Below, piece after piece: positions 8,055 through 16,800 of a stretch of 64,000 nt of DNA. Position numbers and translations under genes: made by a program. Where the stretch lies: the NCBI RefSeq assembly GCF_000721265.1, contig NZ_JOFZ01000010.1, positions 344,715 to 408,714 on the forward strand, in the 5' to 3' direction. The DNA is from Streptomyces sp. NRRL F-5126. GTDB taxonomy: Bacteria > Actinomycetota > Actinomycetes > Streptomycetales > Streptomycetaceae. The notes below the pieces were generated by a model, which did no database searches, was not told where the DNA came from, and was given only the letters and a program-made list of their open reading frames with translations. How positions within the stretch are numbered: the stretch's first letter is position 1; every line of letters starts with the position of its first letter.

Positions 8055-9185
8055 ATGCTGATCAACCGGTTCGGTACCGTCCGTCCGTTCTTGAGGCTGC
8101 TGGTCAGCGTGGTGGACTTCGACGCCACCCCGGTGGGTGAGGCCGTGCTGAGCGCGCTGTTGTCGCTGCCGGGGCTGATGGGCGGCAAGAAGGTCGGACC
8201 GGCTGAGATCGACACCGGTCTGCTCACCGGCTCCTGGCGGCGTCTGGTCCTGGCCGCGCCCCATCTGGAGCCGGGAACGGTGTTCTGGAGGGCGTACACG
8301 TTCTGCGTGCTGGAGCACCTGCACCGGATGCTGCGCAGCAAGCAGGTCTTCGCCCGCAGCTCCTCCAAGTGGGGCGACCCGCGGGCGAAGCTGCCGGCCG
8401 GCGAGGCATGGAAGCAGGCAAGGCCGACTGTGCTGGCCTCGCTCAACCTGCCCGGTGAGGCGGGCGGGCACCTGGTGGCGCGGGCCGCGCTACTGGAGGG
8501 CACCTACCGGGAGGTCGCCGCCCGGGTCCCGGACAACGCACAGATCGTCTTCGACGGCGACGGCCGTCTGCACTTCGCCGCCCTGGAGCCGGAGCCCGAA
8601 CCGGCGTCCCTGCTGGAGCTGCGGGCCGCGGTGAACGCGATGCTGCCGCGGGTGGACCTGCCTGAGGTGCTGCTGGAGGTGTTCTCCTGGACCGGCGCCG
8701 ACCAGGCGTTCACCTCGGTCACCGGCAGTGAGGCGAGGCTGAAGGACCTGCCTGTGACGATCGCGGCGCTGCTGGTCGCCCATGGCTGCAACGTCGGCTA
8801 CACCCCGGTGACGGGCGGCGCGGATGCGCTGAAGTACGGCAGGTTGTCCCACGTGGACCAGACGTATCTGCGGCCGGCGACCTACCGGGCCGCGAACTCG
8901 ACCCTCATTGAGCATCAGGCGTCCATCGATCTCGCGCAGGCGTGGGGCGGGGGCCTGGTCGCCTCGGTGAACGGGATGCGGTTCGTCGTGCCCGTCCCCA
9001 GCGTGTACGCGCGGCCGAACCAAGGCCGCCACGCGCTCGCCCGGAAGATCTTCCACGGCCGGGCAGGACAGCTCTACCAGCGCTACCGGGACGCCATGGA
9101 GGACCAGATCGGCGCGCTGGGCCTCGTCCTCAACGCACTCGTACTGTTCAGCACCCGCGGCTCTCCCCACGTGGACGAGTTGTGA
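8055..9185 (+). pseudogene. Tn3-family transposase remnant, internally deleted
   Basis: A 376-codon open frame matches the remembered middle part of Streptomyces Tn3-family TnpA (KKVGPAEIDTGLLTGSWRR, AALLVAHGCNVGYTPV, RLSHVDQTYLR, VPSVYARPN). At codon 322/323 (nt 9020/9021) the sequence jumps from VYARPN straight to QGRHALARKIFHGRAGQLY, which normally lies roughly 200 residues later. The first two catalytic Asp residues fall in the missing part, and the residue before GRHAL, normally the catalytic Glu, is Gln. The N terminus (several hundred residues) and C terminus (after LVLFSTR) are also missing. No terminal inverted repeats or resolvase are seen. The frame stays open despite being non-functional, suggesting recent decay or an assembly join. 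Confidence 0.85.
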
Positions 9186-9268
9186 TGGGGCAGCGGCGGG
9201 GCCGGCGCCGGACGGTGCATCCCTGTGGGGCCGGACGCGCGGGCCAGGCTGGACGGAAGGGGTCAGTG

Positions 9269-9823
9269 TCAGCGCGGTACGCCGAGGCCGTCGAGGACGA
9301 TGCCCACGGCCCGGTCGAGTGCCTCGCCTTCGCTGAGGTCCGTGGCGTATGCGAGGGCGCGCAGGAGGAGGGAGACGTCGTCGCCGGTGACGTCGGGGCG
9401 CGCGGAGCCGGCGGCCTGGGCGCGGTGGAGTGCGCCTTCGAGGGCCGCGCGGAAGGCGTCGGCGGCCTCGGTGACCGGCCGGGACAGGCCCCTGCCGTCG
9501 TCGTCGTGCGGGGGCAACAGGTCCAGCAGGGTCACCTTCACCGGCCCGGCCGCCGCGAGGGACTTCATCAGGGAGGCGAAGGCTTTTCCGGGGTCCTGGC
9601 TTTCGGCGAGCGCCAGCGCCTGGGCGGTCAGTTTCTCCAGGTAGCGGCACGCGGTGGCCTCGATGAGGTCCTGCTTGGTGGCGAAATTCCGGAAGACGGT
9701 GGCGATGCTGACCCCGGCCCGCCGCGCGACCTCCTCGGTGGAGGCGGCCGCCCCCTTCTCGGCGAAGACATGCTCGGCGGCCAGCATGACCTTCTCCCTG
9801 TTGGCGGCTCCGTCGCGGCGCAT
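9269..9823 (-). CDS. TetR-family transcriptional regulator
   Basis: 184 aa from the ATG at 9823, chosen over the ATG at 9841 because AAAAGGGG lies just upstream. The N-terminal helix-turn-helix covers EKVMLAAEHVFAEKGA, STEEVARRAGVSIATVFRNF and KQDLIEA (about 10-58). The rest is the all-helical ligand/dimer domain. Divergent from a flavin monooxygenase, with a perfect palindrome just upstream of its own start (9842-9859), so it most likely represses both genes and is released by an aromatic ligand. The ligand is unknown. Confidence 0.88.
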   Translation of the reverse strand: MRRDGAANREKVMLAAEHVFAEKGAAASTEEVARRAGVSIATVFRNFATKQDLIEATACRYLEKLTAQALALAESQDPGKAFASLMKSLAAAGPVKVTLLDLLPPHDDDGRGLSRPVTEAADAFRAALEGALHRAQAAGSARPDVTGDDVSLLLRALAYATDLSEGEALDRAVGIVLDGLGVPR

Positions 9824-9841
9824 ATCCGACCCCTTTTGCAA

Positions 9842-9873
9842 ACGTAGTGGACACTACGTATTATGCGTAGTGG
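9842..9873. promoter_or_regulatory. Probable TetR operator with extra half-site
   Basis: A perfect inverted repeat with 8-bp arms (ACGTAGTG at 9842-9849, CACTACGT at 9852-9859) and a 2-base centre is followed by another CGTAGTGGA half-site at 9865-9873. It sits 18 bases upstream of the tetR start in the divergent region with the monooxygenase gene, and is suited to repression of tetR and possibly the flavoprotein gene. Confidence 0.7.
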
Positions 9874-10017
9874 AGGCTTCGCTTAAGGGTAGGGGGTTTC
9901 GCCCCGCTGTGCCAAACGGCGGGACGCCCCATGTCCGGCGATCGCCCTGAACAGAGCAGGCCGATGAGCGCACGGCCCTCCCCACGGGCCGGCAGAAAAA
10001 CACAAGGAGAACCGACC

Positions 10018-11199
10018 ATGTCCGTAACGGACGAGAACACCACTGTCGTGATCGTGGGCTCGGGTGTCGCCGGGCTCGCCCTCGGTAACTTCCTCCTGCG
10101 CAGCGGGATCGACTGCGTGGTACTGGAGCGGCACAGCCGCGAATACGTCGAGCAGCGCCAGCGCGCGGGGGTCATCGACCCCAGGGCCGTGCGCATGTTC
10201 CGCGAGTGGGGCCTGGAGGACCGGGTCCTCGACGGCGCCCCCTTCGCGCCGGTGCTGAACTTCCGCGTCGACGGCGAGACGCGGCCCTTCCGGTACGTGA
10301 CCGACGACCACGTCGACGGACGCTTCTGTCCCCAGCAGATCCTCGTGCGCAACCTCATCGACGTCTTCGTCAGCGACGGCGGCGACCTCCGCTTCGAAGC
10401 CGAGGACGTCGAACTGGAGGACCTCACCGGCCCCCGGCCCCAGGTGCGCTACCGCGACAGCACGGGCGTGACGCGGACCATCACCTGCGACTTCATCGCC
10501 GGCTGCGACGGAGACCACGGCGTCAGCCGGGCGAGCATCCCCGACAACGTACTCACCCGCCAGTCCCACGAGTACGGGTACGCCTGGCTGACCGTACTGG
10601 CCGACGCCCCCGCCAACCACCAGTCCATGATGGCGATCCACGACCGGGGATTCGCCGGCCAGTTCGCCCGCGGACCCCAGGCCAGCCGCTTCTACCTCCA
10701 GTGCGCGCTGGACACTGCCGTCGAGGAGTGGACGGACGACCGGATCTGGGAAGAGATCGGGGCACGCTTCGGCGAACCGGTCACCGCGAAGGGACCCATC
10801 ACCAGCAAGACACTGGTGCCGCTGCGCAGCGTGGTCTACGACCCGATGAGCTACGGCCGCCTGCACCTGCTCGGGGACGCCGCGCACATCGTGCCTCCCA
10901 TGAGCGCCAAGGGCATGAACTTGGCGCTGCACGACGCCGACGTGTTCGCCACGGCCGTCCTGAAGCAGGTCAAGGAGCAGGACGCGGGCCCGCTGGAGGC
11001 GTACTCCGCCACCTGCCTGAAGCACGTGTGGAACTACCAGGCGTACGCCGCATGGTTCACCGACCTCATGCACGACGCGGGAGACGTCTCCTACCACGGC
11101 GAGTTCCGGCGCAGCCTGGCACGCGCCGAGTTCGAACGCCTCTACGACTCCGAAACCGCCAACCGGCTCTTCGGCGAGTTCCTCACCGGCCTGAACTGA
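10018..11199 (+). CDS. FAD-dependent aromatic hydroxylase, PobA-like
   Basis: 393 aa, the length of 4-hydroxybenzoate 3-monooxygenase (PHBH). FAD site GSGVAG (14-19) with ERH near 37-39, QRQRAGV loop, FIAGCDGDHGVSR, and the flavin GD motif GDAAHIVPP (286 on) with AKGMNLA. NAD(P)H-dependent ortho-hydroxylation of a phenolic acid is the family reaction. Aligning from memory to Pseudomonas PHBH, Arg214, Arg220 and Tyr222 are kept (ARGPQASRFYL), but Tyr201, Ser212 and Tyr385 appear as Met, Phe and Phe, so the substrate may differ from 4-hydroxybenzoate. AAGGAG precedes the ATG. Divergent TetR gene and operator suggest ligand induction. It lies within the decayed mobile island. Confidence 0.82.
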   Translation: MSVTDENTTVVIVGSGVAGLALGNFLLRSGIDCVVLERHSREYVEQRQRAGVIDPRAVRMFREWGLEDRVLDGAPFAPVLNFRVDGETRPFRYVTDDHVDGRFCPQQILVRNLIDVFVSDGGDLRFEAEDVELEDLTGPRPQVRYRDSTGVTRTITCDFIAGCDGDHGVSRASIPDNVLTRQSHEYGYAWLTVLADAPANHQSMMAIHDRGFAGQFARGPQASRFYLQCALDTAVEEWTDDRIWEEIGARFGEPVTAKGPITSKTLVPLRSVVYDPMSYGRLHLLGDAAHIVPPMSAKGMNLALHDADVFATAVLKQVKEQDAGPLEAYSATCLKHVWNYQAYAAWFTDLMHDAGDVSYHGEFRRSLARAEFERLYDSETANRLFGEFLTGLN

Positions 11200-11292
11200 G
11201 CCCCCACCTCCTGGCCGAGTAAACAGAGTTTGCAGGCCTGAGCAGCCGGGCTGGTCATGAACACCATGCCCTGACAGTTCGGTGGCGCAGCT

Positions 11293-11783
11293 TCATCCTC
11301 TGCTGCCTCCCGGAGCGAGCAGGCTGGTCAGTTCCGCGATTTCCTCTGCAGAGGGCTTGAAGTATCAGCGCACGTTCTCCGGCTTTTTGTGCCACGGCTT
11401 CGCCATCAGCATCAGCAGCGATGCCCCCTGCTCCCCCAGATGCGTCAGAGCGGAATGGCGGTACTCGTGCAAGTCCCAGCCTGTACCGGGCCCCGCACAG
11501 CCGTGTGCTCATCCAGCAGTTCCAGGGCCTCGCCGATCTCGTCGTCCGCGACCGACCCCAGCGGGCGAGCCTCCCCGATCTGCTCGGCTGTCTTGCCGAC
11601 GCCGACTCCGTAGCTGCGGACGGTGTTCGGGTTAGGGAGCGGGCCGAGGAAGGCGTCAGCCGTCGCCCGGACGGTAAACGTCTTCCCAATCTCCCGCAGG
11701 CAATAGGGCGTTATCCGTGGAGCGACTTCAGACCGGCCCCACAGCCGATGCTCCGTCAGCCGCCCGCCAGGGCCGACGAACGC
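11293..11783 (-). pseudogene. Tyrosine recombinase (integrase) remnant
   Basis: Read leftward, the frame gives LREIGKTFTVRATADAFLG, NPNTVRSYGVGVGKTAEQIG and SVADDEIGEALELL, the N-terminal core-binding part of a Streptomyces tyrosine recombinase. It jumps directly to DEHTAVRGP, near the C terminus, so most of the catalytic domain including its first Arg is missing. At about 11482 one base (a G in GGCCCGG-TACAGG) appears lost, shifting frame. The next frame reads [20 protein letters not shown] and [17 protein letters not shown], then TGA (11365-11367) where RRYFKPS is expected. The frame resumes to a natural-looking end at 11293. Three disabling lesions make it a pseudogene. No attachment site or tRNA is visible. 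Confidence 0.8.
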
Positions 11784-11811
11784 TTAGCGCACGATCTGAC
11801 ACAGATGTTCC

Positions 11812-12387
11812 TCAGACCCCGAGTACCGCGTAGCGGTCGTCGTCGATCTGCTTGCCCCACAGGGCGCTGTCGGCGGAGAGCGGGACGTGCTGGACCCGTT
11901 CGACCAGCGGGGCGAGTGCCGCGACGACCCGTTCGTGCGGCAGGCCCGCGCCCTGCCAGACGCCCTCCACGAGCACCAGCCGGCCGCCGGGCCGCAGCAG
12001 CGAGGCCCAGTGGCGCAGGACCGCGTCCGGGTCGGGCAGCGCCCACAGCACGTGCCGTACCAGCACCACGTCGAAACGGCGGCCGCCGACCGGTGGCGCC
12101 GCGGCGTCTCCCAGCAGGACCTCGGCGCCCGTGCCGGCCAGCTTGGTGCGCGCCCGCTCGGTCATGCGCGGCGACAGGTCCACGGCCGTGACGTGGTGGC
12201 CGCTCTCGGCGGCGAGCAGCGCGAGGGAGCCCGTGCCGCAGCCGAGGTCGAGGACGGCGGACGGCCGGGCGGGCAGCCAGGCGGCGAGGCGGGCGGCCCA
12301 GGCCGCGCGTACCCCGGGCCGCGTCAGGCCGTGGTCCGGTTCGTCGTCGAAGGTGGCGGCCGCTGCGTCCCAGTCCGTGGTGGTCAT
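11812..12387 (-). CDS. Class I SAM-dependent methyltransferase
   Basis: 191 aa from the ATG at 12387 (a GTG six codons upstream is possible, neither has a clear Shine-Dalgarno). Rossmann-fold signature: motif I VLDLGCGTGS (45-54), acidic motif II AVDLSPRM, motif III-like FDVVLVRHVLWALPDP, then LRPGGRLVLVE. Typical of the methyltransferase-11/25 group acting on small molecules. The substrate cannot be read. The reading frame is intact and lies just outside the decayed integrase, so it probably belongs to the chromosomal backbone. Confidence 0.85.
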   Translation of the reverse strand: MTTTDWDAAAATFDDEPDHGLTRPGVRAAWAARLAAWLPARPSAVLDLGCGTGSLALLAAESGHHVTAVDLSPRMTERARTKLAGTGAEVLLGDAAAPPVGGRRFDVVLVRHVLWALPDPDAVLRHWASLLRPGGRLVLVEGVWQGAGLPHERVVAALAPLVERVQHVPLSADSALWGKQIDDDRYAVLGV

Positions 12388-12437
12388 GGTGCGATGGTGC
12401 CGCACGCCACTGACAACGGGCCCAGGTCCTGAGTACG

Positions 12438-12905
12438 TCAGGACCCGTGAGGGGCGACAGGCTTGCGGTAGTGCACTCGGTCGTAGCGGCCCTCCGTCGT
12501 GCGGCCCGTGCGGACGTAGCCGACCCGCTCGTACAGCGCCTGGTTCTCCGTCATCAGCGCGTGCGTGTACAGGCGCACCTCGGGCAGCCCGAGCGCGGCG
12601 GCCCGCCGCTCGGTGAACTCCAGCAGGGCGCGCCCCGCGCCCGTGCCGCGCGCGTCGGGGTGGACGGCCACCGACACGAGCAGGAGGTGGTCCTCGTGCG
12701 GCTCGATGACGAGGACGCCGGTGACGGGCCGGCCGGTGACGAATACACGCCCCGCGGCGATGTCCGCCGCGTGGTCGGCCGCCATCGGCGCCGGGGCCAG
12801 GCCGATGCGGGCGACGTAGGGGCGGTACGCCGCGTCGGTGACGGCCGCCACGCGCGGGGCTTCGGCGGTGACGGCGGCGCGCACCGGGTGGTCGTGGTCG
12901 TCCAT
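12438..12905 (-). CDS. GNAT-family N-acetyltransferase
   Basis: 155 aa single GNAT domain with LLLVSVAVHPDARGTGAGRALLEF (beta4 and pyrophosphate loop) and the C-terminal ALYERVGYVRTGR characteristic of small-molecule or protein N-acetyltransferases. Upstream on the same strand lies imuB/dnaE2 (22 bases away), so it may be co-transcribed with the mutagenesis genes, though a functional tie is only inferred. The substrate is unknown. Confidence 0.85.
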   Translation of the reverse strand: MDDHDHPVRAAVTAEAPRVAAVTDAAYRPYVARIGLAPAPMAADHAADIAAGRVFVTGRPVTGVLVIEPHEDHLLLVSVAVHPDARGTGAGRALLEFTERRAAALGLPEVRLYTHALMTENQALYERVGYVRTGRTTEGRYDRVHYRKPVAPHGS

Positions 12906-12927
12906 GCGGGCACCGTACGCCCGCGTC

Positions 12928-13887
12928 TCACGCCGCGAGCGTGCCCGGCCGGATCGCCGACGGGCCGAAGCGCGCGCGTGCGCGGTCGGCCGTCTCCTCC
13001 AGGCGGCGGGCGCGTTCGTCCGCGGGGTCGAGGGTGAGCTGGCGGGTGGCCCTTGCCTCGGGGACCAGTCCGTCCGCGCGCAGGGAGAACGCCCGGACCC
13101 TGGCCCGTTGCAGGCCGAGCGCGTCGTGCATGCGGTACGCGGTGGCGGTGAGGGCCGGCGTGTGTGCGGTCGCCTCGGGGAGGGTGCGGGTGCGCGGGGT
13201 GGTGGAGCCGTCCGCGTAGCGCACCACGAGCGTCAGCGAGCGGCACACCTGGTGGGAGTCGCGGAGCCTGCCGCCCAGTTCGCCGGCCGCGGACAGCAGC
13301 GCGCGGCGCTGGGCGCCGCGGTCCACCTCGTCGTGGCCGAAGGCGCGCTCGGCGGCGAGCGTGCGGGCGCCCGCGCCGGGGACGACGCGCGTGCGGTCGA
13401 TGCCGTGCGCCTTCTCGTGCACCTCCCGTCCCACCCGTACGCCGAGGAGACGCTGGAGCGTCGCCAGCGGCACGCCCGCGGCCTTCCCGACGGTGCCGAG
13501 CCCGTAGGTACGCAGGGTCCTGGCGGTGGCGGCGCCGACGCCCGGCAGCGCGGTGACCGGCTTCGGCGCGAGGAACGCGGCCAGTTCGCGCGGGTCGTCC
13601 GCCACGACGAGCGTCGTGCCGTACGCCGCCTGCCTGGCCGCCATCCGCGCGGTCAGCGGGGTGGCGGCCACGCCGATGGCGCAGTCGGCGCCGGCGTGCG
13701 CGAGCGCGCGCACCCGCAGCACCGAGGCGATCCCCGCCGCGTCCTGGCCGAAGTAGCGCCGCGCGCCCGCGACGTCGATGAGGGCGGTGTCAGGGGGCAG
13801 CGCCTGGGCCACCGGGCTGATGTCCTCGGCCACCCCGAGCAGGTCGGGCAGTGCCGCGCCGTCGCGCAGCCGTACGCAGATGATCAT
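12928..13887 (-). CDS. ImuB-like Y-family polymerase homologue, catalytically degenerate
   Basis: 319 aa from the ATG at 13887, which overlaps the dnaE2 stop (ATGA) and follows GGGGAG/GGGAAG. A start 30 bases upstream is possible but less likely. Y-family layout: shortened palm (DTALIDVAGARRYFG 33-47), HhH thumb VTALPGVGAATARTL (111-125), little finger, and QLTLDP near the C terminus as a possible beta-clamp contact. The N-terminal metal-binding DxDxFF segment is replaced by CVRLRDGA, and the second catalytic pair (D-E in active enzymes) reads D33-T34, so polymerase activity is unlikely. As in mycobacterial ImuB, it probably recruits DnaE2 to the clamp during translesion synthesis. Confidence 0.85.
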   Translation of the reverse strand: MIICVRLRDGAALPDLLGVAEDISPVAQALPPDTALIDVAGARRYFGQDAAGIASVLRVRALAHAGADCAIGVAATPLTARMAARQAAYGTTLVVADDPRELAAFLAPKPVTALPGVGAATARTLRTYGLGTVGKAAGVPLATLQRLLGVRVGREVHEKAHGIDRTRVVPGAGARTLAAERAFGHDEVDRGAQRRALLSAAGELGGRLRDSHQVCRSLTLVVRYADGSTTPRTRTLPEATAHTPALTATAYRMHDALGLQRARVRAFSLRADGLVPEARATRQLTLDPADERARRLEETADRARARFGPSAIRPGTLAA

Positions 13888-16800
13888 CTTCCCGCGCTCC
13901 CCGGGCTCGAATGCCACAACTTCCTTCCCGTGGCCGGGCCTTCGCCGGCGGGGCGCAGGTCGGACCAGGGGTTCATCTCGTAGCCGGTCGGCAGCTGGAT
14001 CCTGCGGCCGCCGTCAGGCGCGGGCCCGCCAGGCGTGCCATCGCCCGCCGCGCCGCCGCCAGGCGCGGGCGCCGCGAGCGCCGCCGCGACCGCGTCGAGC
14101 CCCTCCTGCTCCCGCAGTCCCACCAGCTCCGCGAGGTTCCACGCCCTCGCGCCCACCACGCTCAGGCTGCGCGGCCCGCGCCGCTGCACGACCCCGCGCA
14201 CCAGCAGCAGCCAGGAGTGGAAGACGGGGTACGCGCACGCGTCGTGCGAGTCGTCGAAGAACGCCAGGTCCACCAGGCCCGTGCCGTCGTCGAGCGTGGT
14301 GAAGATGACCCGCCTGCCGGACCGGATCGGCGGCGTCTGGGTGGCCACCTTGGCGCCCGCGACCAGTACCGTCCTGCCGTGCGGCGCGTCCCGCAGCCGT
14401 TTCGCCGAGTGGACGCCGAGCTCGGCGAGGAAGGCGTGGTGGTCGTCCATCAGGTTCCTGGACGTGTCCATCGACAGCACGCCGAGCTCGGCGCTCAGCC
14501 GCTCCGTCTCGTCCAGGTCGGGCAGCCCGGCCGCCGCGGTGCCCCGCCCCTCCCCCAGCGGCAGCTGCGCCCCGCCGGCTGCCTTGCCACGCTGCGCGCC
14601 GTGCAGTTCGGACAGGTGCAGCAGCAGGTCGCGCCGGTTGGCGCCGAACGCGTCGAGCGCGCCGACCTGCGCGAGCCGCTGCGCCACCGGCCTGCCCGGG
14701 CGGGCGCGCTGCCAGAAGTCGAGCAGCGAGGCGTACGGCTGCCCCGCCTCGATACGCGCGCTCTCGGTCTCGCTGATGCCGTGCACGTCGGACAGGGCGA
14801 GCCGGAGTCCGTACCGGCCCGCCACCGGACCGCCATCAGACACCAGTTCGATTCGGTGGGCGACCGCCGACCGGTTCACGTCGAGCGGCAGCACCGGCAC
14901 CCCGCGCCGCCGCGCGTCCGCGAGCAGCAGCCGCTTGGGGTACATCCCCGGGTCGTGGGTGAGCAGTCCCGCGTAGAAGGCCGCCGGGTGGTGGGCCTTC
15001 AGCCACGCGGACTGGTACGTCGGCACGGCGAACGCGACCGCGTGCGCCTTGCAGAAGCCGTACGAGCCGAACGCCTCGACGATCTCCCAGGCACGCGTCA
15101 CGGTCTCGGGCGTGTAGCCCTTCTCCCCGGCCGCCCGCTCGAACCAGGCGCGGATCCTGCCCTGCGACCCGGGGTCCGACAGGCCGCGCCGTATCCGGTC
15201 GGCCTCTTCAAGGCCGCACCCGGTCATGGTGTCCAGCATCCTGATGATCTGCTCGTGGAAGACGACCACCCCGTAGGTCTCGCGCAGCGCGTCCTCCAGG
15301 TCCTCGTGCGGGTAGCGGGCGGGCGCCTTGCCGTGCCTCGCCTCGATGAAGGGCCGCACCATGTCGGCGGCGACGGGTCCAGGACGGAACAGTGAGATGT
15401 CCACGACCAGGTCGTGGAAGGTGGCGGGCTGGAGCCTGCCGACCAGGTCGCGCTGGCCGGGCGACTCGATCTGGAAGCAGCCGAGCGTCTCGGCCGAGCG
15501 GATCAGCCGGTACGTCTCCCGGTCGCCCTCCGGCACCTGCGCCGGGTCGTCGAGGTCCACCGCCTCGCCGGTGGCCCGGCCGATCTCGGCGACGGCGTGC
15601 GCCATCGCCGACTGCATCCGCACGCCCAGCACGTCCAGCTTGAGCAGCCCCAGGTCCTCGACGTCCTCCTTGTCGAACTGGGACATCGGGAAGCTCTCCC
15701 CGCTGGTCGGCACCACCGGGGTGCGGCGCAGCAGCGAGGCGTCGGAGAGCAGCACGCCGCAGGGGTGCATGGCGACGCCGCGGGGCAGCGCGTCCAGCGA
15801 CTCCACCAGCTCCCAGAACCTGCCGTAACGTTCCTTCTCCTCCGCCAGGTCCTTCAGCTCGGGCAGCTCCGCCAGCGCGGCGCGGGCGTCGCGAGCCCTG
15901 ATGTGCGGGAACGCCTTGGCGATCCGGTCGATCTCGGCCGGGTGCATGGACAGCGCGGCGCCGACGTCCCGCACGGCGTGGCGCACCCGGTACGTCTCCG
16001 GCATCGCGACGGCCGCGACCCGCTCGGGCCCGAACCGGGCGAGGATCGCGCGGTAGACCTCGAGGCGGCGCGCCGACTCCACGTCGATGTCGATGTCGGG
16101 CAGGCCGGGGCGGCGGCTGGAGAGGAACCGCTCCATCAGCAGGCCGTGCGCGACGGGGTCGGCGGGCGCGATCCCCAGCAGGTGGTTGACCAGGGATCCC
16201 GCGCCGGAGCCGCGGGCGGCGACCCGGATGCCCATGTTCCTGATGTCGTCGCTCACCCCGGCGACGGTGAGGAAGTACGAGGCGAAGCCGAACGCGTCGA
16301 TCGTGCGCAGCTCCTCGTCCATACGCCGCCAGTACTCCCGGCGGTCGGGGCGCAGGTCGTAGCCGCGCGCGACCATCCCGGCGGCGGCGCGCGAGCGCAG
16401 CACCCGGGAGGCCGTGCGGCGGCCGGCGCCGACCAGGCGCGACTCGGGGAAGTGCACGTTGTCCTCGCCGAACCCCTTCGACGGCTCGATCAGGCCGATG
16501 TCGTCCGCCGGGTCGACCAGGCAGGCGGCCGCGGTCCGCTCGGTCAGGGCGAGCAGGCGGTGCGCGGCGTCCCGCCCGAGGCCCGCGGCCTCGGCGACCA
16601 GGCCGGCGGTACGCGCCATCCCGGCCGCGTCCTTCAGCCACCGCTCCCCCGTGTCGAGGCCTCTGCGGGGGTCGACGGGGACGAGGCGGCGTGCCGCGTC
16701 GAGCACGTCGGCCACCGGGCCCTGCCCGGGGTCGGCGTACCGCACGGCGTTGCCGAGCACCGCGCGTACGCCCTGCTCGGCGGCGAAGCCGAGGGTGCGG

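Noticed and set aside
13911..15395. 494-codon rightward frame inside dnaE2
   Set aside because: Antisense to dnaE2 with no ribosome-binding site or family motif.
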